Source: Acetothermia bacterium UBA7521
GTDB lineage: Bacteria > Bipolaricaulota > Bipolaricaulia > Bipolaricaulales > Bipolaricaulaceae
Direction of reading: 5' to 3'
NCBI GenBank assembly: GCA_002479455.1
Contig: DLNB01000028.1
Coordinates: 1-64,000 of the forward strand
DNA: 64,000 nucleotides
The notes below the pieces were generated by a model, which saw only the letters and a program-made list of their open reading frames with translations, had not been told where the DNA came from and did not search any database. Positions within the stretch are counted from its first letter, which is position 1; each line of letters begins with the position of its first letter. Of the stretch, positions 53,673-62,476 are shown piece by piece. The position numbers and the translations under genes are program-made.

Positions 53673-55428
53673 ATCTTCCCTCCAACCACCGGTTCATCTC
53701 CCCCAGCGCGCGACGAAGGTACGCCTCGTCCACCGCCCCACCCGGGGCCGGGGTGGCCAACGCCCGCTCCGGGATCGAAATCTTCCCCAGGTCGAACCCC
53801 TCGCGGACCTTGAACGCGTGCTTGCGCCGCAGCACCTCTTCTCCGAGCCGAGCGAGGGTCGTCTCGTCCCTCTCCATCCCCAGGGCGCCGAGACACTCGC
53901 GAACCGTCCCCAGATCGTACAGCCCGCGGGCGAAGAAACACACCACAAGCGACGACAACACCTGCCGCCGCGCCTCCTCGGCGACGAGCCTCCGGGCGAG
54001 GGCCTCGGGTGCGAGTTCCGTTCCCTGGCGGAGCGCCTCCTGATCGAGGGCGTACCCGGCCGAGTCGAGGTGCGAGTGGCGGGCCCCGGAGAGGTAGGTG
54101 AGGAGGGCGCCCGGTCCGGTGTGGTAGCCAGGCATCTCGTTTCCCCCGAAGTGGAGCGCGAACTCCTCGCCGCCGTACCGCTCCGCTGCTGCCCGGACTC
54201 CTTCTCCAAGGACGCGGTAGAAGTCCGTCGTTCGGTCTGCGATGCGGCGGATCATCTCTCTGTACACCGCGACGTCGCCCCACCGCGGCCGGAGGCCGCC
54301 CGTTTCCGTCTCGGCGATCAGCCCCTGCGCGAACGCTTCGGTGGCCCAGGCGAGGACCACCCCGGCCGTCATCGCGTCCAGCCCCACGTGCCCCACCGCG
54401 TCAATGAGCTTCAGGACCCCCGGCGCGTCCTCCACCCCGAGCATCGCTCCCAGGGCGTACAGGGGCTCGTGGTCGTAAGAGACGAACGTCGTCTTGTAGA
54501 AGTACGGCTCTTCCGGGTGGGGTTCCCGGAGGGCGGCGAGGTGGATGCACGCCACCGGGCACCCGGCGCAGGCGAGCCGCCGGCCGAGGTACCCCGCGGC
54601 GAGCTTCTCCCCGGAGAACGCCGGCTCCCCCGGGTACCGGGTGGCCTGGAGGTTCTTGACAGGAAGAGCGCCTATCTCGTTGAGCGGTGCCACGTTCTGG
54701 GCCGTCCCCAGGTTGTGGTACTTCTTCATAAGATCCGACCGGACCGCTCGCTCGTGGAGCTTCCGGTACAGGCCCTGGTAGCGCCCCACCTCGGCGACGG
54801 GGAGCGCGCCCTTCCCCGACACAACGATTGCTTTGAGGTTCTTGCTCCCCAGGACCGCCCCCAACCCCAGCCGGCCGAAGTGGCGGTACGTCTCGGCGAT
54901 CACTGCGGCGTAGGTGACCCCTCTCTCCCCGGCCCGGCCGATGCGGAGGATCGTGCGGTAGCCCGACCCGGGTTCCGTATCACGGAGGATCCGCCCCACC
55001 GTGACCGAAGACGCCATCCCCCACAGGGTGCGCGCATCCCGGAACTGGACCTTCCCGCCGTGGACCGCTAGGTACACCGGCAGATCGCTTCGGCCATCGA
55101 TCACGACCGCCCCGTAGCCGGCGAGGCGCAGGGCGAACGCGGTGCGCCCCCCGCAGTGAGACTCCCCGAGGTTCCCCGTGTGGGGAGACTTGAACAGGGC
55201 CACCGTCTTCGAGGCCAACGGGTAGAGGGACGACAGCAGCCCCACCGCGAGGATCACTGGGTTCTCCGGCCCTACCGGGTCCGCGCCCGTCGGGCACAGC
55301 TCGTGGAGGAGTTCGATCCCCGCCCCCGTCCCGCCGAGGCGTTCCCAGAACAGGTCTGGCCGCTCCTCGACCCACGACCGCTTTTTCGTGAGGTCTACAC
55401 GTAGGACGCGCGTGAGGAGCCTATCCAC
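53650..55428 (-). CDS. Aldehyde ferredoxin oxidoreductase family protein (divergent)
   Basis: This 592-residue AOR-family tungsten enzyme has the N-terminal LLTRVLRVDLTKKRSWVEER, FWERLGGTGAGIELLHELCP and TVALFKSPHTGNLGESHCGG, with GRLGLGAVLGSKNLKAIVVS. The cluster ligands are CAGCPVAC (about residues 285-292) and a later Cys in SLVVCFFARGLYDLG near 495. It differs widely from the 34 kb AOR (shorter, more divergent pterin loops), so it is likely of another branch (WOR/YdhV-like) with another aldehyde or unknown substrate. It overlaps the polyferredoxin gene upstream by 8 bases and the small protein gene downstream by 23. Confidence 0.9.
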   Translation of the reverse strand: MDRLLTRVLRVDLTKKRSWVEERPDLFWERLGGTGAGIELLHELCPTGADPVGPENPVILAVGLLSSLYPLASKTVALFKSPHTGNLGESHCGGRTAFALRLAGYGAVVIDGRSDLPVYLAVHGGKVQFRDARTLWGMASSVTVGRILRDTEPGSGYRTILRIGRAGERGVTYAAVIAETYRHFGRLGLGAVLGSKNLKAIVVSGKGALPVAEVGRYQGLYRKLHERAVRSDLMKKYHNLGTAQNVAPLNEIGALPVKNLQATRYPGEPAFSGEKLAAGYLGRRLACAGCPVACIHLAALREPHPEEPYFYKTTFVSYDHEPLYALGAMLGVEDAPGVLKLIDAVGHVGLDAMTAGVVLAWATEAFAQGLIAETETGGLRPRWGDVAVYREMIRRIADRTTDFYRVLGEGVRAAAERYGGEEFALHFGGNEMPGYHTGPGALLTYLSGARHSHLDSAGYALDQEALRQGTELAPEALARRLVAEEARRQVLSSLVVCFFARGLYDLGTVRECLGALGMERDETTLARLGEEVLRRKHAFKVREGFDLGKISIPERALATPAPGGAVDEAYLRRALGEMNRWLEGRYELEGQD

Positions 55429-55828
55429 CGTCCACCTCCTCCAACGCGAGGACCCCGTACGGACAGAACCGGGCGCACAGCCCGCAGTGGACGCAGATCA
55501 CGGGCTTCCCGCCCTCCTCATCCCACTGCACCGCCCCAATGGCGCACGCCGCCACGCACGCCTTGCACCCGATGCACCGCTCGAGGCGGACCTTGACTCC
55601 CACGGGGGCCTTCTCGATCGCCCCCACCGGACAGGCGTGGAGGCAAGGGGGGTCGGCGCACGCCCTGCACACCACGACCACGAACCCCCGCTCCATCCCA
55701 CCTGTCGAGCGGACGGCGATCGCCGATCGGGCGCAGCCCCCTTCCCCGAACCGGCGGGCGCAGGCCTGCGCGCAGAGGAGGCAGTCCACGCACCGCTCGA
55801 CGTCGACCACCGCCAGGCGCTTCGCCAC
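55421..55828 (-). CDS. Polyferredoxin with four [4Fe-4S] motifs
   Basis: This 135-residue HycB/CooF-like electron carrier has four cysteine quartets in order: CVDCLLCAQAC, CRACADPPCLHACP, CIGCKACVAAC and CVHCGLCARFCP. There is an insert between the first and second. GTG 55828 is chosen because AAGGGATAGCC precedes it and the longer frame is antisense-like. Gene order (FprA, polyferredoxin, AOR) and overlaps of 2-8 bases suggest it shuttles electrons between the divergent AOR and the flavodiiron protein. Confidence 0.88.
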   Translation of the reverse strand: MAKRLAVVDVERCVDCLLCAQACARRFGEGGCARSAIAVRSTGGMERGFVVVVCRACADPPCLHACPVGAIEKAPVGVKVRLERCIGCKACVAACAIGAVQWDEEGGKPVICVHCGLCARFCPYGVLALEEVDGG

Positions 55829-55830
55829 GG

Positions 55831-57012
55831 CTATCCCTTCACCCGCTCCGCGACCGTTCGCCCGAGCGCCTCGGCGCGGATGAGGTCGTCCCGTTGCGGC
55901 GCGCCCCGGAACTCCACCGTGCCCGCGAGGTCCCAGCCTAGGGAGGCGACCTCGTCCGCCATCTTCCGCACCGCACCTCCCTTCCACCCGAACGACCCAA
56001 ACAGGCCCACCACGCGGTTCGCGAGTCTCTTCCCCACGATGAGGCGCAGGGCGTGGTCCACCGCGGGGAAGATCCCCGTGTCGTAGGTCGGGGATCCGAG
56101 GACGAGGCCCCTCCTCCGCCACGCCTCGGCGAGGACGGTGCTCGGGTGAACCCGGGCCGCGTCCACCACCCGCACCGGAACGCCTGCCGCCGCCACGCCG
56201 CGGGCCACCGCGTCCGCCACGCGCCGGGTGTGGTCGTACATCGAGCCGTAGACCACGGTCACCGCTGGCTCCCCCTCCATTCGCGCCAGCTTCCGGTACA
56301 GGTCCAGAACCCGCCCCGGATCACGGCGCCACACGAGCCCGTGGGAGGGGGCGATGACCTCGACCGGGAGCCCCTTCAGCTTCTCGATTGCCTTAAGCAC
56401 GGGTTTGGACACCGCGCCGACGATGTTCGCGTAGTACCGGACGGTCTCCGCCTCGTAGTGAGCGAGATCCGCCTCGTCGTCGAACAGAACGCCGTCGAGG
56501 GCCCCGAACCCCCCGAACGCGTCGCAGGAGACGAGGACGCGCTCCGTTTCCTCAAACGTGGCCATCGTCTCCGGCCAGTGGACGAACGGGATCGGGTGGA
56601 ATGAGAGGACCTTGCCGTCGAGGTCGAGTCGTTCTCCGTCGGCCACCGCCCGCACCCGGTCCCGGATCCCGTAGAAGCTCTCCAGAAGCGGGAGCGCGGT
56701 CGGGGTGGCGAGGATCTCGGCCCGGGGCGCGATCCGGCGCAGGAAGGGCAACGCCCCGGTGTGGTCCGGCTCCATGTGGTTCACAACCAGGTAGTCGATC
56801 TCCATCGGAGGAACGATCCGCGCGATGTTTGCCACGAGTTCCTCGGCGAACGGCGCCTTGACCCCATCCACCAGAGCTACCACCTCTCCCACCACGAGGT
56901 AGCTGTTGTAGCTCACCCCGTACGGGAGCGGCCACTGACCCTCGAACAGATCCGTGATCCGATCGTTCACCCCCACCCAGTGGATCCCGGGGCGGAGTTC
57001 GACAGGGTTCAT
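55831..57012 (-). CDS. fprA: Flavodiiron protein (FprA, A-type flavoprotein)
   Basis: This 393-residue protein has a beta-lactamase-like di-iron domain followed by a flavodoxin domain. Iron ligands are seen in YLVVNHMEPDHTGALPFLRR (HxExDH), VHWPETMATFEETERVLVSCDAFGGFG-like segments (split here) and APSHGLVWRRDP. The FMN domain starts VTVVYGSMYDHTRRVADAVA at about residue 250, with LGSPTYDTGIFPAVDHALRL. Such enzymes reduce O2 to water or NO to N2O using ferredoxin or rubredoxin electrons, protecting anaerobes. ATG 57012 is 10 bases after the treT stop. It is immediately followed by polyferredoxin and AOR genes. Confidence 0.92.
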   Translation of the reverse strand: MNPVELRPGIHWVGVNDRITDLFEGQWPLPYGVSYNSYLVVGEVVALVDGVKAPFAEELVANIARIVPPMEIDYLVVNHMEPDHTGALPFLRRIAPRAEILATPTALPLLESFYGIRDRVRAVADGERLDLDGKVLSFHPIPFVHWPETMATFEETERVLVSCDAFGGFGALDGVLFDDEADLAHYEAETVRYYANIVGAVSKPVLKAIEKLKGLPVEVIAPSHGLVWRRDPGRVLDLYRKLARMEGEPAVTVVYGSMYDHTRRVADAVARGVAAAGVPVRVVDAARVHPSTVLAEAWRRRGLVLGSPTYDTGIFPAVDHALRLIVGKRLANRVVGLFGSFGWKGGAVRKMADEVASLGWDLAGTVEFRGAPQRDDLIRAEALGRTVAERVKG

Positions 57013-57022
57013 CCCGCACCCA

Positions 57023-58228
57023 CTACACGAACGTGGCCAGGACCCTCAGCCAATCGAGAAGCAGCCGGGGCATGAGGAACTTCTGCTGCACGTGCATCCG
57101 GGCCTGGGCCCCCATCCGTTCGCACAGCTCTCGGTCTTGGATGAGCTGCACCGCCCGCTCCGCCGCCCGCTCGTAGCCCTCCGGCTCGACGAGGTACCCC
57201 GTCTGGCCTTCGACCACCTGGAGGGGGATCCCTCCCACGTTCGTGGCCACGACGGGGGTCCGCTTCCAGAGAGCCTCGGACACCGTGAGCCCGAACCCTT
57301 CCCGCCGGGACATCTGGAACACGACCGCCGCCGCGCGCTGAAGCGCGTTCACGAGCAAGGCGTCGGTGTGGGTGAACAGCTGGACGTCCTTCATCCCCTC
57401 CACCTGGCTGAGGACCCGCGCGAAGATCTCCGGGCCCTCCGGGTCGTCGGTAGCCATGTTTCCCATCATCACCAACCGGCAGTCCACGCTCTGGCGAATG
57501 CGTTGGAACACGTCGAGGACCCCCAGGGGGTCTTTCCACTTGTCGAACCGTGAGATCTGCACCAAGAGCGGCTTGTCACGAGGGATGGAGTACTGGGCGA
57601 GTTTGCGCTCCACCTCGTCAGAGGACAGGTCGCGGTTGAGCTCGGACAGTGGATCGATCGCCGGGGCGATGATGTGGGTCTCCACCGGAAGGTCCGGCTT
57701 GCGAAATGCCTCCGACGAGGCGACCACCGCGTCGTAGCGGAGGAGGAACGGCTTGAGGACCTCCCACACCGTCTCGTGAGGCGTGGAGATGTCGATGTGG
57801 CACCGCCACACCCAGGGCGTGTCCCGCAGTTCGTAGCGGATCATCGGCAGGGGTTGGGGGTCGTGGACGATGATCGTGTCGTGACCGGAGATCGGGCTGT
57901 ACCGGGCGAAGGCCTCGTTCACCCGGAGGTAGTTGGCCAGGTCTTCCTCCGACAGGTCCACCGGCTCCCCCTGGAGGGCGTTGTGGAGTTTCTTCGTGAC
58001 CTGAAACAAGGACGGGTCCCCGTACAGGAGGCTCCAGTCCGCGTTGATGCCCACGTCGTTCATCAGGGGAACCAGGGAATGGAGCATTCCCGCCACCCCG
58101 CCCCCGTGGAACGTGGCGTTCACGTGCAACAGCCGCAGCCCGTACAGGGGACGCGCGGCCCGGACCACGGCCGCCACCGCTTCCTCGCCGACGTACTTGG
58201 TGTACTTTTCGATTCCTAGTAGCTCCAT
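57023..58228 (-). CDS. treT: Trehalose glycosyltransferring synthase (TreT-like GT4 glycosyltransferase)
   Basis: This 401-residue GT-B enzyme of family GT4 starts with the TreT-type LLHVNATFHGGGVAGMLHSL and has HDTIIVHDPQPLPMIRYELR and WVWRCHIDISTPHETVWEVL. It also carries LLVQISRFDKWKDPLGVLDV and the GT4 donor motif SRREGFGLTVSEALWKRTPV followed by ATNVGGIPLQVVEG. TreT makes trehalose reversibly from NDP-glucose and glucose, and in Thermococcus it sits beside a trehalose/maltose ABC transporter. Here it also follows a transporter and glycosidase. Trehalose phosphorylase-type GT4 enzymes are the main alternative. Confidence 0.87.
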   Translation of the reverse strand: MELLGIEKYTKYVGEEAVAAVVRAARPLYGLRLLHVNATFHGGGVAGMLHSLVPLMNDVGINADWSLLYGDPSLFQVTKKLHNALQGEPVDLSEEDLANYLRVNEAFARYSPISGHDTIIVHDPQPLPMIRYELRDTPWVWRCHIDISTPHETVWEVLKPFLLRYDAVVASSEAFRKPDLPVETHIIAPAIDPLSELNRDLSSDEVERKLAQYSIPRDKPLLVQISRFDKWKDPLGVLDVFQRIRQSVDCRLVMMGNMATDDPEGPEIFARVLSQVEGMKDVQLFTHTDALLVNALQRAAAVVFQMSRREGFGLTVSEALWKRTPVVATNVGGIPLQVVEGQTGYLVEPEGYERAAERAVQLIQDRELCERMGAQARMHVQQKFLMPRLLLDWLRVLATFV

Positions 58229-58239
58229 GTGCGGGGGCC

Positions 58240-59445
58240 TTACCTCTTCCCCCGTTCACCTCCTCGGTTCAGCCGGTGGAATCCTTCCGGGACAGCGGCC
58301 GTCCAGAGCTGCAGGTCGCACCCCTCGCCCGGGACTTCCCCCGGGCCGCGCAGGCCGCCTTCCCCGTCCCAGTACAGTAGCTCTGCGAACCCCAGCTCGG
58401 CAAGGGCGTCCATCACCCGCCCGGCGACCTGGAACGTCTCGCCCAGGCCGTGGGCCAGCGCCCCGCGGGCGATAAACCACTGTTCGAACGGCCACACCGC
58501 GCCCTGGTGGTAGCTGGTGGGGGAGTAGTCGGGGTGGCCGGGGCTGAGCGTTCGAAATCCGTAGGGGGTGACAAGCTCTTGCGCCCGATAGACGAGCTGC
58601 TCCTTGCGCCTTGCCGGCACGTCCTCCGGCTGGAGGTAGGCGAGCATGTGCAGTCCGTCCGAACTCACCCCAGGGACGAGCTGTCCACCGTCCAGCGCCA
58701 AGGCGGGGTAGTCGGTTACCTCATCCCACAGGCTTCTCCAAACCGCCGCCGCTGTCGCGGAAGCCTGCCCGGCGAGCGCGGCCCGATCGAACCCGAGATC
58801 GAGCGCCTCGGTCAGCTCGGCCAGCGCGCGCAGAGCGGCGACCGTTTGGGCCTGGACCAGGGTGTACGCCACCGGGAACCGCAACCTCCGTCTCCCGGGA
58901 AGAAACGAGTCCTTCCAGTACGTGGCGGGAAGTAGGTACCTCGCTGCGTCGGCATGGCGGGGATCCTCCCAGAAGAGATCGTCCGCGATGTGGCGGAGCA
59001 CGTACTCACCTGCAGCCTTCAGTCCGTCCCTGATCGTGCTCAGGGTCGTCCCGTCGTCGGCGATGGGGTACTGCTGCGCCGCTCCGATGAGGAACAGCTG
59101 GCTCGTCTCGCAGGCGTTGTAGCGGGTGGAAAGATCATCCTGCGTGTATGGCTGGAATTCGTGGACCACCCGGCCCGGCTCTTCCCCGGTCCGCGGGTCC
59201 TGCTGGCGGCCGATGGTCGCCGCGCAGAAGCGCAACGTCTCCCGGATCAGGGTTCGGTCGTCCGCGATGAGTCCTGCCGTGAGGAGGTCACGGGCGAAGA
59301 TCCCGAACCGGACCCGGTCGCTCATCTTTCCGGCGTGGGCGAGCTCGAACCGCTGCCCGTCCACCGTGGTCTCGGTCCGCAGTCGCTCGAACGCTTCCTT
59401 CCCCTTCTCCCGCAACCGCGTCCGCTGCGCAGGGGGCACCGTCAT
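58240..59445 (-). CDS. Amylo-alpha-1,6-glucosidase-like glycoside hydrolase
   Basis: This 401-residue (alpha/alpha)6-barrel enzyme shows KMSDRVRFGIFARDLLTAGL, VVHEFQPYTQDDLSTRYNAC (with a DDLSTRYNACETSQLF acid-pair region) and PTSYHQGAVWPFEQWFIARG. The last matches the SYHNGSVWPHDN segment of glycogen-debranching-type glucosidases. Acidic residues for catalysis are plausible at DD in the second segment and near WDGEGG. It is shorter than full debranching enzymes and lacks a transferase domain and a signal peptide, so it acts on imported oligosaccharide. ATG 59445 overlaps the MalG-type gene by 4 bases. Confidence 0.75.
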   Translation of the reverse strand: MTVPPAQRTRLREKGKEAFERLRTETTVDGQRFELAHAGKMSDRVRFGIFARDLLTAGLIADDRTLIRETLRFCAATIGRQQDPRTGEEPGRVVHEFQPYTQDDLSTRYNACETSQLFLIGAAQQYPIADDGTTLSTIRDGLKAAGEYVLRHIADDLFWEDPRHADAARYLLPATYWKDSFLPGRRRLRFPVAYTLVQAQTVAALRALAELTEALDLGFDRAALAGQASATAAAVWRSLWDEVTDYPALALDGGQLVPGVSSDGLHMLAYLQPEDVPARRKEQLVYRAQELVTPYGFRTLSPGHPDYSPTSYHQGAVWPFEQWFIARGALAHGLGETFQVAGRVMDALAELGFAELLYWDGEGGLRGPGEVPGEGCDLQLWTAAVPEGFHRLNRGGERGKR

Positions 59446-60296
59446 CCCTTGACCGCCCCGGCGAGGATCCCGCGCACGAAGTACCGCTGGAGGGAGAAGA
59501 ACACGGCCATCGGCACGATCATCGACACGAACGCGGCCGACGTCAGGAGGTGCCAGTCCTGTCCCCGCGACCCGACGAGGAGCGAAAGCCGCAACGTCAG
59601 CGGCGCGACTTCGCTGTACCCGCCGAGGTACACCAGGGCCACGAGGAGGTCGTTCCACACCCACAGGAACTGGAAGATCGCCGCCGAAGCCAGCACCGGG
59701 ACCGACAGCGGGAGCACGAGCCGCACGAACGCGGTGAACGGGGTTGCTCCATCCATATACGCTGACTCGAACAGCTCCCGGGGCAGGGCCCCGAAGAAGT
59801 TCCGCAGGAGGTAGATCATCAGGGGAAGCCCGTACCCGGCGTGGGCAAGCCAGATCCCGGGGAAAGTCCCGGAGAGTCTGAGCACGTTGAACATCCGCAA
59901 GACGGGGATGAGCGTCATCTGAAGGGGGATCACGATCAGCCCGACCACGGTCATCAGCAAGACCTGACGCCCGCGGAACTCCATCCACGACAAGGCGTAG
60001 GCGGCCAGAGCGGCGATGGTGAGGGTGATCAGCGTCGTGGGAACGGTGATGATGAAGCTGTTCAGGAAGGCTCTTCCCATCCCCTGACGCAACAGGACGT
60101 CCTGGTAGTTGCTCGTCGTGAACCGGCCCCACTCGCTGGGCGTGGCGACGGCCGTCCACCAGCCCGACGCGAGGAGGTCCTGCCGGGGGCGGAACGAGCT
60201 CACGAGCAGCCCGAGCGACGGAGCGAGCCAGATCAACGCGAGAACGATCACGACCAGATGCAGCGGCACTCTTCTCACTTTTCGGGATGAGCTCAT
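59442..60296 (-). CDS. malG: Carbohydrate ABC transporter permease (MalG-like)
   Basis: This 284-residue permease has six predicted helices. The first is LHLVVIVLALIWLAPSLGLL. The EAA loop that docks the ATPase is MDGATPFTAFVRLVLPLSVP, preceded by RNFFGALPRELFESAY. The N-terminal cytoplasmic tail is short and basic (SSSRKVRRVP). With the MalF-like protein it forms the import channel. The ATG overlaps the MalF gene by 4 bases, and its stop overlaps the glycosidase start by 4. No ATPase gene is in the operon. Confidence 0.9.
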   Translation of the reverse strand: MSSSRKVRRVPLHLVVIVLALIWLAPSLGLLVSSFRPRQDLLASGWWTAVATPSEWGRFTTSNYQDVLLRQGMGRAFLNSFIITVPTTLITLTIAALAAYALSWMEFRGRQVLLMTVVGLIVIPLQMTLIPVLRMFNVLRLSGTFPGIWLAHAGYGLPLMIYLLRNFFGALPRELFESAYMDGATPFTAFVRLVLPLSVPVLASAAIFQFLWVWNDLLVALVYLGGYSEVAPLTLRLSLLVGSRGQDWHLLTSAAFVSMIVPMAVFFSLQRYFVRGILAGAVKG

Positions 60297-61168
60297 CGCA
60301 CCGCCTCCTGGGCCCGGAACCGGCGCACGTTGAGCACGATGAACGGCACGATTGCTAGGAACAGGATCACCGCGATCGCGCTCGCCATCCCGTAGTTGTT
60401 GAACTGGAACATCTCGTTGTACATCCGGTTCGCGATCACGTCCGTGTCGTAGGCGCCGTTGGTCATGATGTACACGATGTCGAACATCTTCAGAACGAAC
60501 ACGATCATCGTCGTGGTGATCATGGCCAGGGTGGACTTCAGAAAGGGGATCGTCACGCAGCGGAACACCTGCCACTCATTGGCCCCATCGATGCGCGCCG
60601 CCTCCTGCATCTCCCTGGGGATGCCCTTGTACGCCGCGGAGAGGATGACCATGCAGAACCCCGTCCACACCCACACCCCCACCGCGATGAGGGCGAGGTT
60701 GTTCAGCCACGGGCGTTGGATGAGAAGCCAGACCGGTTGTCCCCCCATGCCCACGATGATCGCGTTGAGGAGCCCGATCTGAGGTGCGACGGCCGGGCGA
60801 AACGCGTACACGAACCGCCAGATCACCCCCGCTGCCACGTAGGAGATGGCCATCGGGAGGAAGATGATCGACTTGATCAACGTTTCGTACCGCACGCGAT
60901 CGAGGATCACCGCGAGGAGGAGCCCCATCCCGACCGTGAACAGGGTGAACACGGCCATCCACAGGAGGTTGTTGCGGAACGTGGCCAGCATCGGGGCCGA
61001 TGTGAACGCCCGGAGGTAGTTCTGAGCACCCACGAACACATCGGAACGCGGGCCATAGAAGCTGAGTCGGATCGTCTCCGCGCTCGGGTAGACGAGGAAC
61101 ACCCCCAACAACAGGAGGGCGGGGGCGAGGTAGAACCAGTGGGCCCGACCCTTGTTCGTAACAGTCAC
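60293..61168 (-). CDS. malF: Carbohydrate ABC transporter permease (MalF-like)
   Basis: This 291-residue permease has the N-terminal helix FYLAPALLLLGVFLVYPSAE and five more helices. The EAA docking loop is IDGANEWQVFRCVTIPFLKS, after YKGIPREMQEAAR. GMGLLLAVILDRVRYETLIK is also typical. It lacks the long periplasmic loop of E. coli MalF, as in UgpA-type permeases. The stop overlaps the malG start by 4 bases (ATGA). It lies 60 bases after the binding-protein gene, with a strong hairpin between them. Confidence 0.9.
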   Translation of the reverse strand: MTVTNKGRAHWFYLAPALLLLGVFLVYPSAETIRLSFYGPRSDVFVGAQNYLRAFTSAPMLATFRNNLLWMAVFTLFTVGMGLLLAVILDRVRYETLIKSIIFLPMAISYVAAGVIWRFVYAFRPAVAPQIGLLNAIIVGMGGQPVWLLIQRPWLNNLALIAVGVWVWTGFCMVILSAAYKGIPREMQEAARIDGANEWQVFRCVTIPFLKSTLAMITTTMIVFVLKMFDIVYIMTNGAYDTDVIANRMYNEMFQFNNYGMASAIAVILFLAIVPFIVLNVRRFRAQEAVR

Positions 61169-61184
61169 CCCCTGAGGAGTATCC

Positions 61185-61211
61185 GCCGGGGCGGGGCTGC
61201 CCCGCCCCGGC
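61185..61211 (-). promoter_or_regulatory. GC-rich hairpin between the binding-protein and permease genes
   Basis: A perfect inverted repeat, GCCGGGGCGGGGC then GCCCCGCCCCGGC, spans 13 bases per arm with almost no loop. No T run follows, so it is more likely an mRNA-stabilising or partial termination structure that lowers permease expression relative to the binding protein. Confidence 0.6.
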
Positions 61212-61228
61212 GAGCAGTTGGTGCGATC

Positions 61229-62473
61229 CTAGTAAGCGGCCTGCGCCGCGGCCTCGATGTCCGCGAGGACCCGAGCCAGCGGCACGCCGGACACGTAGTC
61301 GAGAACGCCCTTCCAGAACGCGCCCGACCCCACCGCAGCTGGCATGAGATCCGAGGCGTCAAAGCGGAAGATCTCGGCGCCCTTTAGGATCTCCGCGGCC
61401 TGAGCGGTGAGCTGATCGGGGTAGATCCCCGGATCCACGTTCACGTTCGTGGCCAGCTTGCCCAACGCCCCGCACCAGATGGCCTGGGCCTCAGGCGAGG
61501 CCAGGTACTGGACGAACGCCCGTACGTCGGGCGTGTCACGGAACGCGCTGATGAGGTCCCCCGCTCCGAGGAGCGGCGTCCCCCACTGTGGGTCAATCGG
61601 GGGAAACACGAAGAACGCCACGTCTCGGTCGAGATTGAGCTGAGGGTGAGCATTGGCGATGAAGCTCTTGATGAATGTGGCCTGGCGGTGGAAGTAGGCA
61701 CCCGGAGTGAGATCCCACAGGACAGCCGGGGAGTCGCCGAAGTTGATGGACAGAACGCCCGTCGTGCCCCCGTAGACGTAGGACTCGTTGCGAACGATCG
61801 ATCCGAACAGCTCAAACGCCCGTTTCACCGCCGGGTGGGTCCACGGGATTTCGTGGGCCACCCACTGGTCGTAGAGGTCCGGACCCGCGGTCCGAAGCAT
61901 GATGTCCTCGATCCAGTCCGTTCCCGCCCAACCCGAGGCAGCACCCGACTCGAGGCCCACCGCCCACGGCGTTTTGCCTCGGGCGGCGAGGGTCTGGGTG
62001 ACGTACATCAGCTCGTTCCACGAGTCTGCCGGGGCCAGTCCCTCTGCGTAGAGCGCGTCAGGGTTGTACCACACGAGGGACTTCAGGTCGGCGGAGATGA
62101 AGATCCCGTAGACCTTCCCGCTGACGGTGGCCAGGTCCACGAACGCCTTGGGGAACTGGTTGAGGTCCACGATCCCGTCCAAGGGGATCACCGCCCCGCG
62201 GCCCACGAACTCCGCCATCTGGCCGGGGTTGGGCATCCCCGCGAGGTCCGGCGGGTTCCCAGCGGCCACACGGGTGGAGAGGATCGCGGGGAGGTCTCTC
62301 CCCACGCTCTCTACCCGGACCGCGATCCCGGTCTTGGCCGTGAACCCGTCCGCCACCTTCTGGAACGCCGCGAGCTCATCCCCGCTCCACAGAACCATGA
62401 TCGTCACTGCACCGTGGGCAAGGCCGGCAACCAGACCCGCCAACAACAGACCAACCAACAGTCGCTTTGTCAT
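61229..62473 (-). CDS. malE: Sugar-binding protein of the carbohydrate ABC transporter
   Basis: This 414-residue family 1 solute-binding protein has a signal peptide without a lipobox (RLLVGLLLAGLVAGLAHGA). It has a mature fold typical of maltose/trehalose binders: VTIMVLWSGDELAAFQKVAD, NPPDLAGMPNPGQMAEFVGR, ADLKSLVWYNPDALYAEGLA (the YNxxLF motif) and WNELMYVTQTLAARGKTPWA. It presents the sugar to the MalFG channel. The absence of an anchoring Cys leaves it free in the periplasm, or retained by the uncleaved signal. It begins 3 bases after the ROK repressor stop. TreT downstream points to trehalose or maltose as ligand. Confidence 0.9.
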   Translation of the reverse strand: MTKRLLVGLLLAGLVAGLAHGAVTIMVLWSGDELAAFQKVADGFTAKTGIAVRVESVGRDLPAILSTRVAAGNPPDLAGMPNPGQMAEFVGRGAVIPLDGIVDLNQFPKAFVDLATVSGKVYGIFISADLKSLVWYNPDALYAEGLAPADSWNELMYVTQTLAARGKTPWAVGLESGAASGWAGTDWIEDIMLRTAGPDLYDQWVAHEIPWTHPAVKRAFELFGSIVRNESYVYGGTTGVLSINFGDSPAVLWDLTPGAYFHRQATFIKSFIANAHPQLNLDRDVAFFVFPPIDPQWGTPLLGAGDLISAFRDTPDVRAFVQYLASPEAQAIWCGALGKLATNVNVDPGIYPDQLTAQAAEILKGAEIFRFDASDLMPAAVGSGAFWKGVLDYVSGVPLARVLADIEAAAQAAY

Positions 62474-62476
62474 GTT

